A stretch of DNA of 18,143 bases from Ignavibacteriaceae bacterium. GTDB taxonomy: Bacteria; Bacteroidota; Ignavibacteria; Ignavibacteriales; Ignavibacteriaceae. The notes under the pieces are model-generated. The model did no database searches and was not told where the DNA came from. It saw only the letters and a program-made list of their open reading frames with translations. Positions 1 to 8,668 of this stretch are shown here, one piece after another. A program made the translations under genes and the position numbers. Each line of letters starts with the position of its first letter. Position 1 is the first letter of the stretch. The stretch is from assembly GCA_025449775.1 (NCBI GenBank), contig JANWIS010000020.1:1-18143 (forward strand). Reading direction: 5' to 3'.

Positions 1-105
1 ATTTATAGAACATACAGAGCAACCAAAATTGAATATTCCCGGACCGTTTATAATACTCTATTGGCATTAACTGAGCTGGAAGTTTCTTCTGAGGTAATAG
101 AATGA
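1..105 (+). CDS. Outer-membrane efflux protein (TolC/CzcC-like), C-terminal fragment
   Basis: The first 34 codons in frame 1 are open and end at TGA 103-105; the gene starts outside the window. The visible tail (IYRTYRATKIEYSRTV, then a leucine-rich helical stretch) resembles the C-terminal helix of TolC-family channels, which typically ends in an EY..AL..L pattern. The stop overlaps the first possible ATG of the adaptor gene (ATGA, 102-105). Its position directly before an adaptor and an RND pump is where an outer-membrane factor of the CzcC/CusC type is usually encoded. The identification rests mainly on this context, since 34 residues are too few for a firm family call. Confidence 0.6.
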   Translation: MYRTYRATKIEYSRTVYNTLLALTELEVSSEVIE

Positions 106-143
106 AAACAAATAAAGTAAAAAAAAGTGATAAGGAAATTTGT

Positions 144-1265
144 ATGTATAAAAAAATAAATCTCTTTTTCTTAGTAATACTTTCTTCAGTTTTAATTGGC
201 TGTGGAAATAATAGTGAAGAGCAAGACGAGCACGAAGAATATCCGGAGCGAACTCATTCTGATGAACATAGCGAACTTGTTCTTACTTCCCACCAACTTG
301 AACATATTGACGTGGAAACAGCAACTGCAGAATCGAAAGAAGTTGATGTGCCCCTTATACTTTCCGGCAGAATTGCATTGAATGAAGCTCTCACTGCCCA
401 TATTACATCAAGAGTAAGAGGAAGAATTGAGAAAGTTCATACGCTTGTTTCTGATCGGGTGAATAAAGATGAAATTTTGCTTGAGCTTTATAGTCAGGAA
501 TTCCTTGCAATGCAATCAGAATTTATTCAAGCGGAAGAGAGATTCAAGCGAATAAAAGAAAATGACTCGGAACAAGCAACTGGAAAATCAATTTATGAGT
601 CAGCAAAAAAGAAACTTGAAGTAATTGGATTGAGTGAAGAAGAAATTCAGCAGCTTGCAGATAATCATTTGCCATTTACTTTACTTCCTGTGCGTGCACC
701 TTTCAGTGGAACCTTGCTTAGTGGTGAAGCCCGTCTTGGTGAATTCGTCGATGTCGGACAAGATTTCTTTGTGCTTGCAAACCTCCAGAACCTCTGGGTG
801 CTTGCAGATATTTTTGAGAAGGACCTTCCTTTAGTACGTGAAGGAATGAAGGGTGAAGTGATACCTGCTGCATATCCTAATGAAATACATAAAGCACGAC
901 TTTTAAGAATTTACGATATTGTTGAGCCATCATCGCGAACAATCAAAGCAAGATTTGAGGTTTCAAATCATTCAAACAAATTAAAGCCGGAAATGTTCGT
1001 AACAGTAAAAGTGTTATCAAAGCTCGGAGGAACAAATCCAAAAGTTCTTTCAACTTCAATTATGAAAGAGAAGAACGGTACTTATGTTTTTGTTGCAATA
1101 AATGACACAACATTCCAGAGACGAGAGATAATGGTAGGCAAAGAGACGAAAGACTTTACTGAAATCCTTGACGGATTAAAAGCTGGCGAAAAAGTTGTTA
1201 CCCGAGGAACATTTTATTTGAAATCGGAACTTTCGAAGGAATCATTTATGGAGGATGAACACTGA
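144..1265 (+). CDS. Periplasmic adaptor (membrane fusion) lipoprotein of heavy-metal RND efflux system
   Basis: This protein would link the inner-membrane RND pump to the outer-membrane channel in the periplasm. From ATG 144 it opens with a lipoprotein signal (MYKKINLFFLVILSSVLIGC) whose lipobox Cys is codon 201-203. A His/Glu-rich segment follows, then a barrel-sandwich lipoyl-like half (around SRVRGRIEKV), an alpha-helical hairpin (around EFIQAEERFKRIKE), the second lipoyl half (VRAPFSGTLLSGEARLGE) and beta-barrel and membrane-proximal domains (LWVLADIFEKDL, LKPEMFVTVKV). This is the CusB/CzcB family order, and the length is normal. An in-frame ATG at 102 overlaps the upstream stop and has GAGG at 91-94; it would give an unusually long, Lys-rich n-region. 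ATG 144 has AAGGA at 132-136 and a standard lipoprotein signal, so I prefer it. The stop overlaps the pump start by one base. Confidence 0.9.
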   Translation: MYKKINLFFLVILSSVLIGCGNNSEEQDEHEEYPERTHSDEHSELVLTSHQLEHIDVETATAESKEVDVPLILSGRIALNEALTAHITSRVRGRIEKVHTLVSDRVNKDEILLELYSQEFLAMQSEFIQAEERFKRIKENDSEQATGKSIYESAKKKLEVIGLSEEEIQQLADNHLPFTLLPVRAPFSGTLLSGEARLGEFVDVGQDFFVLANLQNLWVLADIFEKDLPLVREGMKGEVIPAAYPNEIHKARLLRIYDIVEPSSRTIKARFEVSNHSNKLKPEMFVTVKVLSKLGGTNPKVLSTSIMKEKNGTYVFVAINDTTFQRREIMVGKETKDFTEILDGLKAGEKVVTRGTFYLKSELSKESFMEDEH

Positions 1266-4200
1266 TGATTGATAAAATTATCCTTTTTGCAATCCGCCAG
1301 CGGATGTTTGTTATGCTTGGCGTGGTTTCACTGATCATTGGTGGAATCATTGCAGTTAATCATTTACCGATAGATGCTGTCCCGGATATTACAACTAACC
1401 AGGTTCAAATTTTTACCGTTGCACCAGCATTAGCACCAGAGGAGATTGAACGACTCGTGACTTATCCTATTGAAATTGCAATGCAAAACCTTCCAGACAT
1501 AGAAGAAGTCCGGTCTATCTCAAAATTTGGTCTCTCAGCAGTTACCGTAATATTTAAAGAAAATGTTGATACATACTTCGGTCGTCAGCTTGTATTTGAA
1601 CGGCTTCAGGAAGCTAAAGGAGATTTACCTCCGGGACTTGCAGAACCAGAACTTGGTCCTGTCACAACCGGGCTCGGAGAAATATATCAGTATGAAGTTA
1701 CTGGTGTTGGATATTCTCCAATGGAACTCCGATCAATACAGGATTGGATAATAAAACGACAGCTTGCAGGAACTCCCGGACTTGCGGAAGTAAATACTTT
1801 CGGAGGTGAATTAAAACAATACCAGGTTCAAATTGATCCTCAAAAACTTTTAAAGTATAATATTTCCGTTCGTGATATTATAGAAGCGGTATCCAACAAT
1901 AATGCAAACGCTCCGGGCGGATATATTGAACATAAGCAGGAACAATATATTGTTGTTGGTGAAGGCTTGGTTAAGTCAATGGGTGATATTGAAAATATTA
2001 TCATTAAATCAAATGATGGTATTCCCATATTTGTAAGAGATGTTGCTGATGTAAATGAAGGAGCTGCAATTCGGCAAGGTGCAGTTACGGTTAACGGTAA
2101 GTTAGAAATAGTTTGTGGAATAACAATGATGCTTAAGGGAGAGAATGCTAGATTGGTCACGGAAAGAGTTAAAGAACGTGTTTCCGAAATTCAAAAAACT
2201 TTACCCGAGGGTGTTAGTATTGTTCCTTTTTACGAAAGGACTGAATTAGTTGAACGAACAATTCAGACAGTAATTAGAAATCTGAGTGAAGGTGGTTTAT
2301 TTGTAATCATCATTCTTTTTTTGTTGCTAATGAATCTTCGTGGTGGATTTATTGTTGCCTCTGTTATTCCCTTATCAATGTTGTTTGCTATAATTATGAT
2401 GAAGTTGAATGGAATCTCAGGCAACTTAATGTCACTTGGTGCAATTGATTTTGGAATTATTGTCGATGGTGCAGTTGTTTTGATGGAAAATGCAATACGA
2501 AAACTTCACGAAAGACAGCATACAACCAGAGTTCAGGAAGGAGTTCAGCAAACTCTTATTGGTTCTTTTTTAGAAGTGGGGAGACCGCTTGCATTTGGTG
2601 TTTCAATAATCATTATTGTTTACCTCCCGATACTTACATTGCAAGGGACAGAAGGAAAAATGTTCAAACCAATGGCTTACACTGTTGTTTTTGCCCTGCT
2701 TGGTGCGCTGTTTTTAACATTAACTTATGTACCCGTTGCCAGCACTTTTTTATTTAGGACAGGGAAAGTATCGGAAAAAGAAAGTCCTATAATCAAATTC
2801 TTAAAACCTGCATATCATAAAACTCTTCTCTATTCATTGCAGCATAAATTTCTTGTAGTAATAGCAGCCACAATAATTTTTGTTTTATCATTAATACTGT
2901 TTACTCGTTTGGGTGGAGAATTTATTCCTACACTGGATGAAGGTGATATGCTGATTGAGTTAAGAAGATTGCCAAGCATATCACTTACCGAAGCCATTCA
3001 CACATCCCAAATGCTTGAAGCAGAATTAAAATCTATTCCCGAAGTACTCAGTGTCGTAAGCAAAACCGGTAGACCGGAAATTGCAAACGATCCGATGAGC
3101 ATTCATCAAAGTGACGTTTATATTAAAATGAAACCGCGTGAAGAATGGAAGACCGCTAAAACAAAAGAAGAAATGATTGAAAGGATGACGAAAGTGATGG
3201 CAAGAATTCCTGGTATCGGTGGTGGATTTTCACAGCCGATTGAAATGCGTTTTAATGAATTAATTGCCGGTGTTCGTTCTGATGTTGGTGTTAAAATTTA
3301 TGGTGAAGACCTCGATACGCTTGCACGCGTTGCTAAGGATGTTGCTGAGTTAATGGGTGGAATAAACGGTTCGTCAGATGTTCGGGTTCAGCAAACGGAA
3401 GGATTACCACAACTTAGGATTGTAATTGATAGAAATAAAATTGCTCGTTATGGAATAAATGTATCCGATGTTAATATACTGATTGAGACTGCGCTCGCAG
3501 GTACAAATGTTGGAAAAATTTATGAAGGTGAGAAACAATTTGATCTTGTCGTAAAACTTAATCAACAGGCAAGTAAGGATATTGAATCAATTCAAAATTT
3601 GTTAGTTCCTACAATTGGTAATAACTCATTGGTTCGTCTTGTTGATATCGCTGACTTCATGATGATAGAAGGTCCAGCAGAAATATCTCATTCTGCAGGA
3701 AGAAGAATGATTGTTACAGAATGTAATGTGAGGGAAAGAGACTTACAAGGTTATGTAGAAGAATTGCAGGAAAGGATTGATGAACGAATTAATCTTCCGG
3801 CAGGTTACCAAATACGATATGGCGGTGAGTTTGAAAATCTTGAAAGAGCAAGCGAACGATTATATATCGTTCTTCCTATTGCTTTGTTTCTGATTTTCAT
3901 TTTACTATTCATGTCTGTCAATTCAATCCGTCAAGCCTTAATAATTTTTACTGGAATCCCGTTTGCGATTGTCGGTGGTGTTGTTGCTCTTTGGATTCGT
4001 GATATTCCATTTTCAATTTCGGCTGGTGTAGGATTTATTGCTTTATTTGGTGTGGCAGTTCTTAATGGGGTTGTAATGCTTACATATTATAACACGCTAG
4101 TCAAAGAAGGTATGAGTTTGCAAAATGCAGTTATCAAAGGATCTGAAATTCGTTTTCGTCCGGTTATAACAACTGCATTAGTTGCTTCTCTCGGATTTAT

Positions 4201-4345
4201 TCCAATGGCTCTCTCAACTTCAGCGGGTGCAGAAGTTCAAAGACCACTTGCAACTGTGGTTATTGGTGGATTGATTACATCTACTTTATTAACATTAGTT
4301 GTATTGCCTGTTCTTTTTGACTGGGTTGAGCGAAGAAGATCTTAA
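1265..4345 (+). CDS. czcA: Heavy-metal efflux RND transporter, CzcA/CnrA type (divalent cations)
   Basis: This 1026-residue inner-membrane proton/metal antiporter has the typical HME-RND length. It has an N-terminal TM helix (about 13-31), a periplasmic porter domain with the family-typical AVPDITTNQVQI, a first TM bundle (about 335-500), a second porter domain and a second TM bundle starting near IVLPIALFLIFILLF. In TM4 the signature DFGIIVDGAVVLMEN places acidic residues at D395, D401 and E408, matching the spacing of the essential CzcA residues D402, D408 and E415. In family knowledge this DFG...DGA...EN form marks exporters of divalent ions (Zn, Co, Cd, Ni), whereas Cu/Ag pumps carry a different TM4 motif. 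The start overlaps the adaptor stop (TGATG), indicating translational coupling. The exact metal cannot be read from the sequence. No broken segment or missing key residue is seen. Confidence 0.93.
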   Translation: MIDKIILFAIRQRMFVMLGVVSLIIGGIIAVNHLPIDAVPDITTNQVQIFTVAPALAPEEIERLVTYPIEIAMQNLPDIEEVRSISKFGLSAVTVIFKENVDTYFGRQLVFERLQEAKGDLPPGLAEPELGPVTTGLGEIYQYEVTGVGYSPMELRSIQDWIIKRQLAGTPGLAEVNTFGGELKQYQVQIDPQKLLKYNISVRDIIEAVSNNNANAPGGYIEHKQEQYIVVGEGLVKSMGDIENIIIKSNDGIPIFVRDVADVNEGAAIRQGAVTVNGKLEIVCGITMMLKGENARLVTERVKERVSEIQKTLPEGVSIVPFYERTELVERTIQTVIRNLSEGGLFVIIILFLLLMNLRGGFIVASVIPLSMLFAIIMMKLNGISGNLMSLGAIDFGIIVDGAVVLMENAIRKLHERQHTTRVQEGVQQTLIGSFLEVGRPLAFGVSIIIIVYLPILTLQGTEGKMFKPMAYTVVFALLGALFLTLTYVPVASTFLFRTGKVSEKESPIIKFLKPAYHKTLLYSLQHKFLVVIAATIIFVLSLILFTRLGGEFIPTLDEGDMLIELRRLPSISLTEAIHTSQMLEAELKSIPEVLSVVSKTGRPEIANDPMSIHQSDVYIKMKPREEWKTAKTKEEMIERMTKVMARIPGIGGGFSQPIEMRFNELIAGVRSDVGVKIYGEDLDTLARVAKDVAELMGGINGSSDVRVQQTEGLPQLRIVIDRNKIARYGINVSDVNILIETALAGTNVGKIYEGEKQFDLVVKLNQQASKDIESIQNLLVPTIGNNSLVRLVDIADFMMIEGPAEISHSAGRRMIVTECNVRERDLQGYVEELQERIDERINLPAGYQIRYGGEFENLERASERLYIVLPIALFLIFILLFMSVNSIRQALIIFTGIPFAIVGGVVALWIRDIPFSISAGVGFIALFGVAVLNGVVMLTYYNTLVKEGMSLQNAVIKGSEIRFRPVITTALVASLGFIPMALSTSAGAEVQRPLATVVIGGLITSTLLTLVVLPVLFDWVERRRS

Positions 4346-4487
4346 CTTTCAATCTGCATTCACATTAACTTGACGCAGCACGAAATGCAAAAAAAGAAAG
4401 CGAATGTTCAAAAACTTCTCATTGTTGTCTAAGAATTCCAATGAGCAAATATTTTTTCAGTAATTTTATGATGAAGGTTAATTTTTT

Positions 4488-5903
4488 ATGAGCAGTAATT
4501 CCACAATTGATTTTAAAATTTTTGATAATTACCCTGAAGTTTGTCTCGTAATTTCGGGAAAGGGTGAAATTTTAAATTATAATGCTGCGATGAAAAATAA
4601 ATTGGGATTTACTGATAACGAACTCCAAAACAAATCAATATATAACTTTATTTCTGAATCATATCAGGAAATATTTAATAATGCTTTAAATAAAAATTTT
4701 GTGAAAGAGAGCCCAAATGTATTAATAAGAGTCAGAACAAAAGCAGATGGAGAGGATGTTGGATTATCCTGCTCATTCTTAAAGCTTAATGGTAGTGAAA
4801 ATATTTTTGTTCTTACGAATAATGTTTGGGAGACTGATGAATTACAAAAAAAATTCAAAAGGTTCTATACAATTGCAGAGAAATCAGTAAACCCTATTCA
4901 GATTACAGATAAAACCGGCCAAATGATTTATGTTAATCCTGCTTATTTAAAAGTTAGTGAATATAGTGAGAAAGAATTGATTGGCGGAAATCCTAAAATT
5001 TTTGGCAGTGGTAAGCAATCAAAAATGTTTTGGCAAAATATGTGGGATACAATTATGAGCGGTAATGTATGGTCGGGTGAGATTGAGGAAAGAAAGAAGT
5101 CGGGCGAACCTTTTTATTCACAGGCTGTTATATCACCAATTATAGAAGATGATGGTACAATCAGTGGTTTTTTTGCAGTACATAATGATATAACTGAAAA
5201 AAAAATGCTTGAGAAAAAATTAATCCATTCCCAGAAAATGGAAAGTATTGGAATTCTTACCGCTGGAATTGCGCATGAAGTTGGTAATCCTCTTTCATCA
5301 ATATCTGCTTTGGTTCAGGTAGTGCTTAGAAATACGAAGGAAGGATTTGTAAAAGAAAAATTAGAGATAGTGATTACTCAGGTTAAAAGAATTTCAAAAA
5401 CAATTAGAGACCTTGTGGATTTTTCACGCCCGTCAGAATATGTTTTTAAATTAATTGATATTAATAAATGTATAGAACGAGCTGTAGAGATTACTAAAGC
5501 CGGGGTGAAACTGAAAAAAATTGATTTTGTTTTCAATTTAAGCAATGAAATCCCCAGGATAAATTTAGTGCCTGATCAGCTTGAACAAGTATTTGTGAAT
5601 ATTCTTTTAAATGCAATTGATGCAATAAATGAAGATCATAAAAATCTAAACAGAATTATTATTAATTCTCAATTATTAAATGATAAAGTAATTATTGAGT
5701 TTGAAGATACTGGTATAGGTATAGATGATGAAAAGAAAATAAAAGTTTTTGAACCGTTTTTTACCACAAAAGAACAAGGAAAAGGAACGGGTCTCGGATT
5801 ATGGATATCTTATGGTATTATTAATAGTTTCCAGGGGGAAATCAGAGTAGAGAGTTCAAAAGGTATTGGTTCGAAGTTCATAATTACATTACCGATTAAA
5901 TAA
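4488..5903 (+). CDS. Soluble PAS-PAS sensor histidine kinase (NtrB-like)
   Basis: This 471-residue kinase has no signal peptide or membrane segment, so it should sense a cytoplasmic cue. Domain order: PAS 1 (about 8-105), PAS 2 (about 122-240, ending in a PAC-like DGTISGFFAVHNDITEKK), a HisKA dimerisation domain with phospho-acceptor H263 in AHEVGNPLSS, and a HATPase domain with N-box N375 (NILLNAIDAI), G1 box D407 (DTGIGI) and G2 box 431-437 (GKGTGLG). All catalytic motifs are intact. The H-box with N two residues after the H-E pair is typical of kinases that pair with NtrC-type regulators, and such a regulator follows after 7 bases. AAGG at 4474-4477 lies 10 bases before the start. What the PAS domains bind is unknown. 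The 142 bases separating it from the RND operon show no clear terminator or sigma54 site. Confidence 0.93.
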   Translation: MSSNSTIDFKIFDNYPEVCLVISGKGEILNYNAAMKNKLGFTDNELQNKSIYNFISESYQEIFNNALNKNFVKESPNVLIRVRTKADGEDVGLSCSFLKLNGSENIFVLTNNVWETDELQKKFKRFYTIAEKSVNPIQITDKTGQMIYVNPAYLKVSEYSEKELIGGNPKIFGSGKQSKMFWQNMWDTIMSGNVWSGEIEERKKSGEPFYSQAVISPIIEDDGTISGFFAVHNDITEKKMLEKKLIHSQKMESIGILTAGIAHEVGNPLSSISALVQVVLRNTKEGFVKEKLEIVITQVKRISKTIRDLVDFSRPSEYVFKLIDINKCIERAVEITKAGVKLKKIDFVFNLSNEIPRINLVPDQLEQVFVNILLNAIDAINEDHKNLNRIIINSQLLNDKVIIEFEDTGIGIDDEKKIKVFEPFFTTKEQGKGTGLGLWISYGIINSFQGEIRVESSKGIGSKFIITLPIK

Positions 5904-5910
5904 TAATTAT

Positions 5911-7248
5911 ATGAGTATAAATATTTTAATTGCTGATGATGAAGAGCAAATAAGAGAACCTCTTTCTTATACACTTAATCAGGAAGGATATAACTGTACA
6001 ACAGTTAGTGATGGTGTGAATGCTATCAAATCATTGAAGGAATCAAACTTTGATATTCTGATTACTGATATAAAAATGCCAGGTGCAAGTGGTATTGAAG
6101 TTTTAGAAAAAGCTATCGAATTATCCCCGGAAACAACAGTAATAATTATTACAGCATTTGGAACTGTTGAAACTGCGATTCAGGCACTACGTAATGGTGC
6201 TGCAGATTATATTTTAAAACCGCTTGATTTTGATGAGGTAATTGTAAGGATAAAAAATCTTGTCCAGAACAGAGAGTTAGTACGGATAAATAAAGTTCTT
6301 CGTAAGCAAATGAATTCGCAGTACAATTTTATGAGTATAATTGGAAAATCATCTGTTATGATTAACTTATTTGAAATGGTAAAACAAGTTAGCGAGGGAA
6401 ATACCAATGTGCTTATAACGGGTGCAACTGGAACCGGTAAGGAATTAATTGCCCGAGCAATTCACAGTAGCAGTAGCAGAAAAGATAATCCTTTTATTCC
6501 AATAAACTGTGGAGCCATACCTGAAAATTTATATGAGTCAGAGTTTTTTGGTCATAAGAAAGGTGCTTTTACAGGAGCTGATACAAACCATGATGGATTA
6601 TTTAAAGCAGCAGATTTAGGAACAATTTTTCTTGATGAGATTGCAGAACTTCCTGAACATATGCAGGTTAAATTGTTGAGAGTTCTGCAGGAAAAAGAAA
6701 TCAGACCAGTAGGCTCGACAACGAGTATAAAAGTTAATGTGAGAATTTTATCTGCCACAAATAAAAATATCGAAGATGAAATTAAAAAAGGTTCATTCAG
6801 AGAAGATCTATACTATAGAATTAATGTCGTTGAGTTAAAAATTCCCTCTCTTTCCGAAAGACGAGAAGATATTCCTCTCCTTGTTGATCACTTTATAAGT
6901 AAATATAACATCGAGTTAAAAAAGAAGGTTAAAGGAGTTGATAATGATGTTATGAGATTATTAATGAATTATGAATGGAAAGGAAACTTACGAGAATTAG
7001 AAAACATGATTGAGAGAGCAATACTTCTGTGTGCGGACGACATCATAACTTTAAAATATTTACCAACACAAATTATTCAGAGTAAATCAGAAACATATTC
7101 TGACAATCTTACTGAAGCACTTGAATCTTTCGAACAGAACCATATTTCTGAAATTTTAAAAAAAACAAATGGTAATAAAACTGAAGCTTCAAAATTACTT
7201 GGTGTTGATCCATCCACTCTTTACCGGAAGATGAATAAACATATTTGA
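5911..7248 (+). CDS. NtrC-family sigma54-dependent response regulator
   Basis: This 445-residue transcription activator is the likely partner of the preceding kinase. The receiver domain (about 1-120) has the acidic pair D9/D10, phospho-acceptor D53, switch T81 and K103. The central AAA+ domain (about 145-375) has Walker A 171-178 (GATGTGKE), the sigma54-contacting GAFTGA loop at 218-223, and Walker B at 237-243 (GTIFLDE). A C-terminal Fis-type helix-turn-helix occupies the last ~30 residues (NKTEASKLLGVDPSTLYRKM). All parts needed for phosphorylation-dependent ATP-driven opening of sigma54 promoters are present. It is cotranscribed with the kinase and converges on a YceI gene 19 bases downstream. 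Its target is not shown directly; the best candidate in this window is the dyad plus -24/-12 arrangement upstream of the beta-barrel gene at 9611. Confidence 0.95.
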   Translation: MSINILIADDEEQIREPLSYTLNQEGYNCTTVSDGVNAIKSLKESNFDILITDIKMPGASGIEVLEKAIELSPETTVIIITAFGTVETAIQALRNGAADYILKPLDFDEVIVRIKNLVQNRELVRINKVLRKQMNSQYNFMSIIGKSSVMINLFEMVKQVSEGNTNVLITGATGTGKELIARAIHSSSSRKDNPFIPINCGAIPENLYESEFFGHKKGAFTGADTNHDGLFKAADLGTIFLDEIAELPEHMQVKLLRVLQEKEIRPVGSTTSIKVNVRILSATNKNIEDEIKKGSFREDLYYRINVVELKIPSLSERREDIPLLVDHFISKYNIELKKKVKGVDNDVMRLLMNYEWKGNLRELENMIERAILLCADDIITLKYLPTQIIQSKSETYSDNLTEALESFEQNHISEILKKTNGNKTEASKLLGVDPSTLYRKMNKHI

Positions 7249-7267
7249 TTCGACAATTAAGAATTGA

Positions 7268-7903
7268 TCAATTTTCTTCATTGTCATCAGTTACGTCTGC
7301 ATCCACAATCAAATCAAAGTTCACTATTAACTTAGGATCGGCTTTAATTAATCCAAAGAAAGCGGTAGGTGGCTCAATATAAAAAGAATACATTGATAGC
7401 TCTTTACTTCCAACAAGATTATACTTCCCATCAGGAAGTCTTCTTATTTTAACAGGTATATTAACAATCCGTTTAACACCAGCGATTGTAAGATATCCGA
7501 CTGTTTCGATTTCAGACCAGCTTTCTTCTTTAATATTTTCACCGATAATTTTACTGCGCATTAATTCATACTGAATAAATGGAAATTCTTCTGCTTTCAT
7601 TGCACTGTACATATCATCATTCATTAACGGATTACCACAATCAAATCTTTCAACCGCTATTGATACTGAAACAACAGATGTAAGTTTTTGATTTTCAACA
7701 CTACTTTTTACGGAAATATTATTTCTAATTACACCAAATCCATTGATCGCAGATGTTCCGCAGCTAAAATCATTTAATGTAGAAGTTCCTTCAATCCACA
7801 ATTTACTTTGGGGCAGTGTACCGAACTTTGTTTCATTATTCTGTTGTGAGTGTAATAATGCACTTGGTAAAAGAATTGATAGATATAGGAAAATTTTTGT
7901 CAT
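7268..7903 (-). CDS. YceI-like secreted protein (paralogue 1)
   Basis: This 211-residue protein has a cleavable signal (MTKIFLYLSILLPSALLHSQ). It then shows YceI-family hallmarks: an opening strand SKLWIEGTSTLNDF, a middle M.A.KAEEFPFIQYEL segment, GYLTIAGVKRIVNIPV, and a C-terminal IEPPTAFFGLIKADPKLIVNF strand pair. YceI proteins are lipocalin-like barrels that bind polyisoprenoid-type lipids in the periplasm; the ligand here is unknown. Cys residues C48 and C89 could form a disulfide and are absent from the second copy. It is the last gene of a - strand set after a sigma-factor gene, 106 bases downstream of it. No strong Shine-Dalgarno sequence precedes the ATG at 7903-7901. The 3' end nearly touches the converging response-regulator gene. 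Confidence 0.85.
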   Translation of the reverse strand: MTKIFLYLSILLPSALLHSQQNNETKFGTLPQSKLWIEGTSTLNDFSCGTSAINGFGVIRNNISVKSSVENQKLTSVVSVSIAVERFDCGNPLMNDDMYSAMKAEEFPFIQYELMRSKIIGENIKEESWSEIETVGYLTIAGVKRIVNIPVKIRRLPDGKYNLVGSKELSMYSFYIEPPTAFFGLIKADPKLIVNFDLIVDADVTDDNEEN

Positions 7904-7996
7904 TTATGTTGATTGTTTTCGGTTATTTGTTATTTTTAGTTTCACTTCGATTTCATCTGATGAATTTAAAGTTTCAAAAATATAATCAAATATTCC

Positions 7997-8006
7997 AATC
8001 CGAACT
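7997..8006 (-). promoter_or_regulatory. Decamer AGTTCGGATT upstream of YceI paralogue 1
   Basis: This is an identical copy of the motif at 8612-8621, on the same strand, just after the sigma-factor stop and about 94-103 bases before the YceI start. Its function is unproven. Confidence 0.3.
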
Positions 8007-8009
8007 AAG

Positions 8010-8585
8010 TCAGGAATAATTACTTCTTACTTCTAAAAGAGTTCTATAAAACATTTTTTTAACAGCGGACTCGTTTTTGTAAAGTTTTTCTGCAATCTCC
8101 GAAAATTTTAAGTCCTCCCAGAAACGTAGTTTAAGAATCTCCTGTTTTTCCTCGCTTAAAGTTTCCACCGTAGACATTATCGTCTTAGCATCGATCATAT
8201 CCGATCCAAATGTTGTGTTATCCTGTACCCACATATTTTCATTCAATGCATACATCATCCTTGACTTGCTCATTTTATACCATCTGATATAAGTGAGAAA
8301 GAGAACTCTTCGCAGCCAGTTTTCAGCGTTTTCAATATTATGGTAGTGTCTTGCAAACGCAACGTAAACATCGTTTGTCAGATCATCTACATCTTCTATG
8401 TTGATGATTTTTTTTAAACGATGTTTTGAAAGAAAATAGGAATAAGAAATTTCCCTGATTATTCTGGACAAATCAACAAATGCTCTGGAATCACCTGACT
8501 TTGATTTATTCATCAGAGAGTCAATTTCTGGTTTTGACAAATTATTGTGTTTTATATTCTTGGTTAGACTTTTAGTTATTCTCAT
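8010..8585 (-). CDS. ECF-type RNA polymerase sigma factor
   Basis: This 191-residue protein shows the two-domain ECF layout. Region 2 runs about 45-110, with the core-binding and -10 recognition helices around DVDDLTNDVYVAFARHY and ENWLRRVLFLTYIRWYKMSKSR. Region 4 runs about 138-190 as a helix-turn-helix (LSEEKQEILKLRFWEDLKFS, then EIAEKLYKNESAVKKMFYR). It lacks sigma regions 1.1 and 3, as expected for the class. The start ATG 8585-8583 has an AGGAA Shine-Dalgarno just upstream on the - strand (complement of 8592-8596). No gene resembling an anti-sigma factor is adjacent, so control is not explained by the usual pair. It lies between two YceI paralogues on the same strand, with gaps of 83 and 106 bases and no obvious terminator between them, so the three may form one unit. 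Sub-group assignment is not possible from motifs alone. Confidence 0.85.
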   Translation of the reverse strand: MRITKSLTKNIKHNNLSKPEIDSLMNKSKSGDSRAFVDLSRIIREISYSYFLSKHRLKKIINIEDVDDLTNDVYVAFARHYHNIENAENWLRRVLFLTYIRWYKMSKSRMMYALNENMWVQDNTTFGSDMIDAKTIMSTVETLSEEKQEILKLRFWEDLKFSEIAEKLYKNESAVKKMFYRTLLEVRSNYS

Positions 8586-8611
8586 TTCTTTTTCCTAATA
8601 ACTTGTTATAA

Positions 8612-8621
8612 AATCCGAACT
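8612..8621 (-). promoter_or_regulatory. Decamer AGTTCGGATT upstream of the sigma-factor gene
   Basis: On the - strand AGTTCGGATT lies 27-36 bases before the sigma-factor start. The same ten bases occur before the next YceI gene (7997-8006). A shared control element is possible, perhaps a sigma-factor recognition site, but the sequence that follows does not show a consistent second element. Confidence 0.3.
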
Positions 8622-8668
8622 GAATAGAAAATCTTATCCAATAAAAGTGATTATTGCATCTCGGTTAT

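Noticed and set aside
4346..4487. Possible sigma54 promoter (GCACGAAATGCA) upstream of the kinase gene
   Set aside because: There is no GG at the correct distance; the spacing to GC is wrong, so it fails the invariant -24/-12 rule.
7262..7273. Palindrome AATTGATCAATT between the converging activator and YceI genes
   Set aside because: It is short and only AT-rich apart from GATC, with no stable GC stem. It is too weak to call a bidirectional terminator and likely chance.
8596..8611. Near-dyad TAATAAC-TT-GTTATAA overlapping the sigma-factor Shine-Dalgarno
   Set aside because: It has six of seven pairs, all weak; such AT dyads are expected by chance here.
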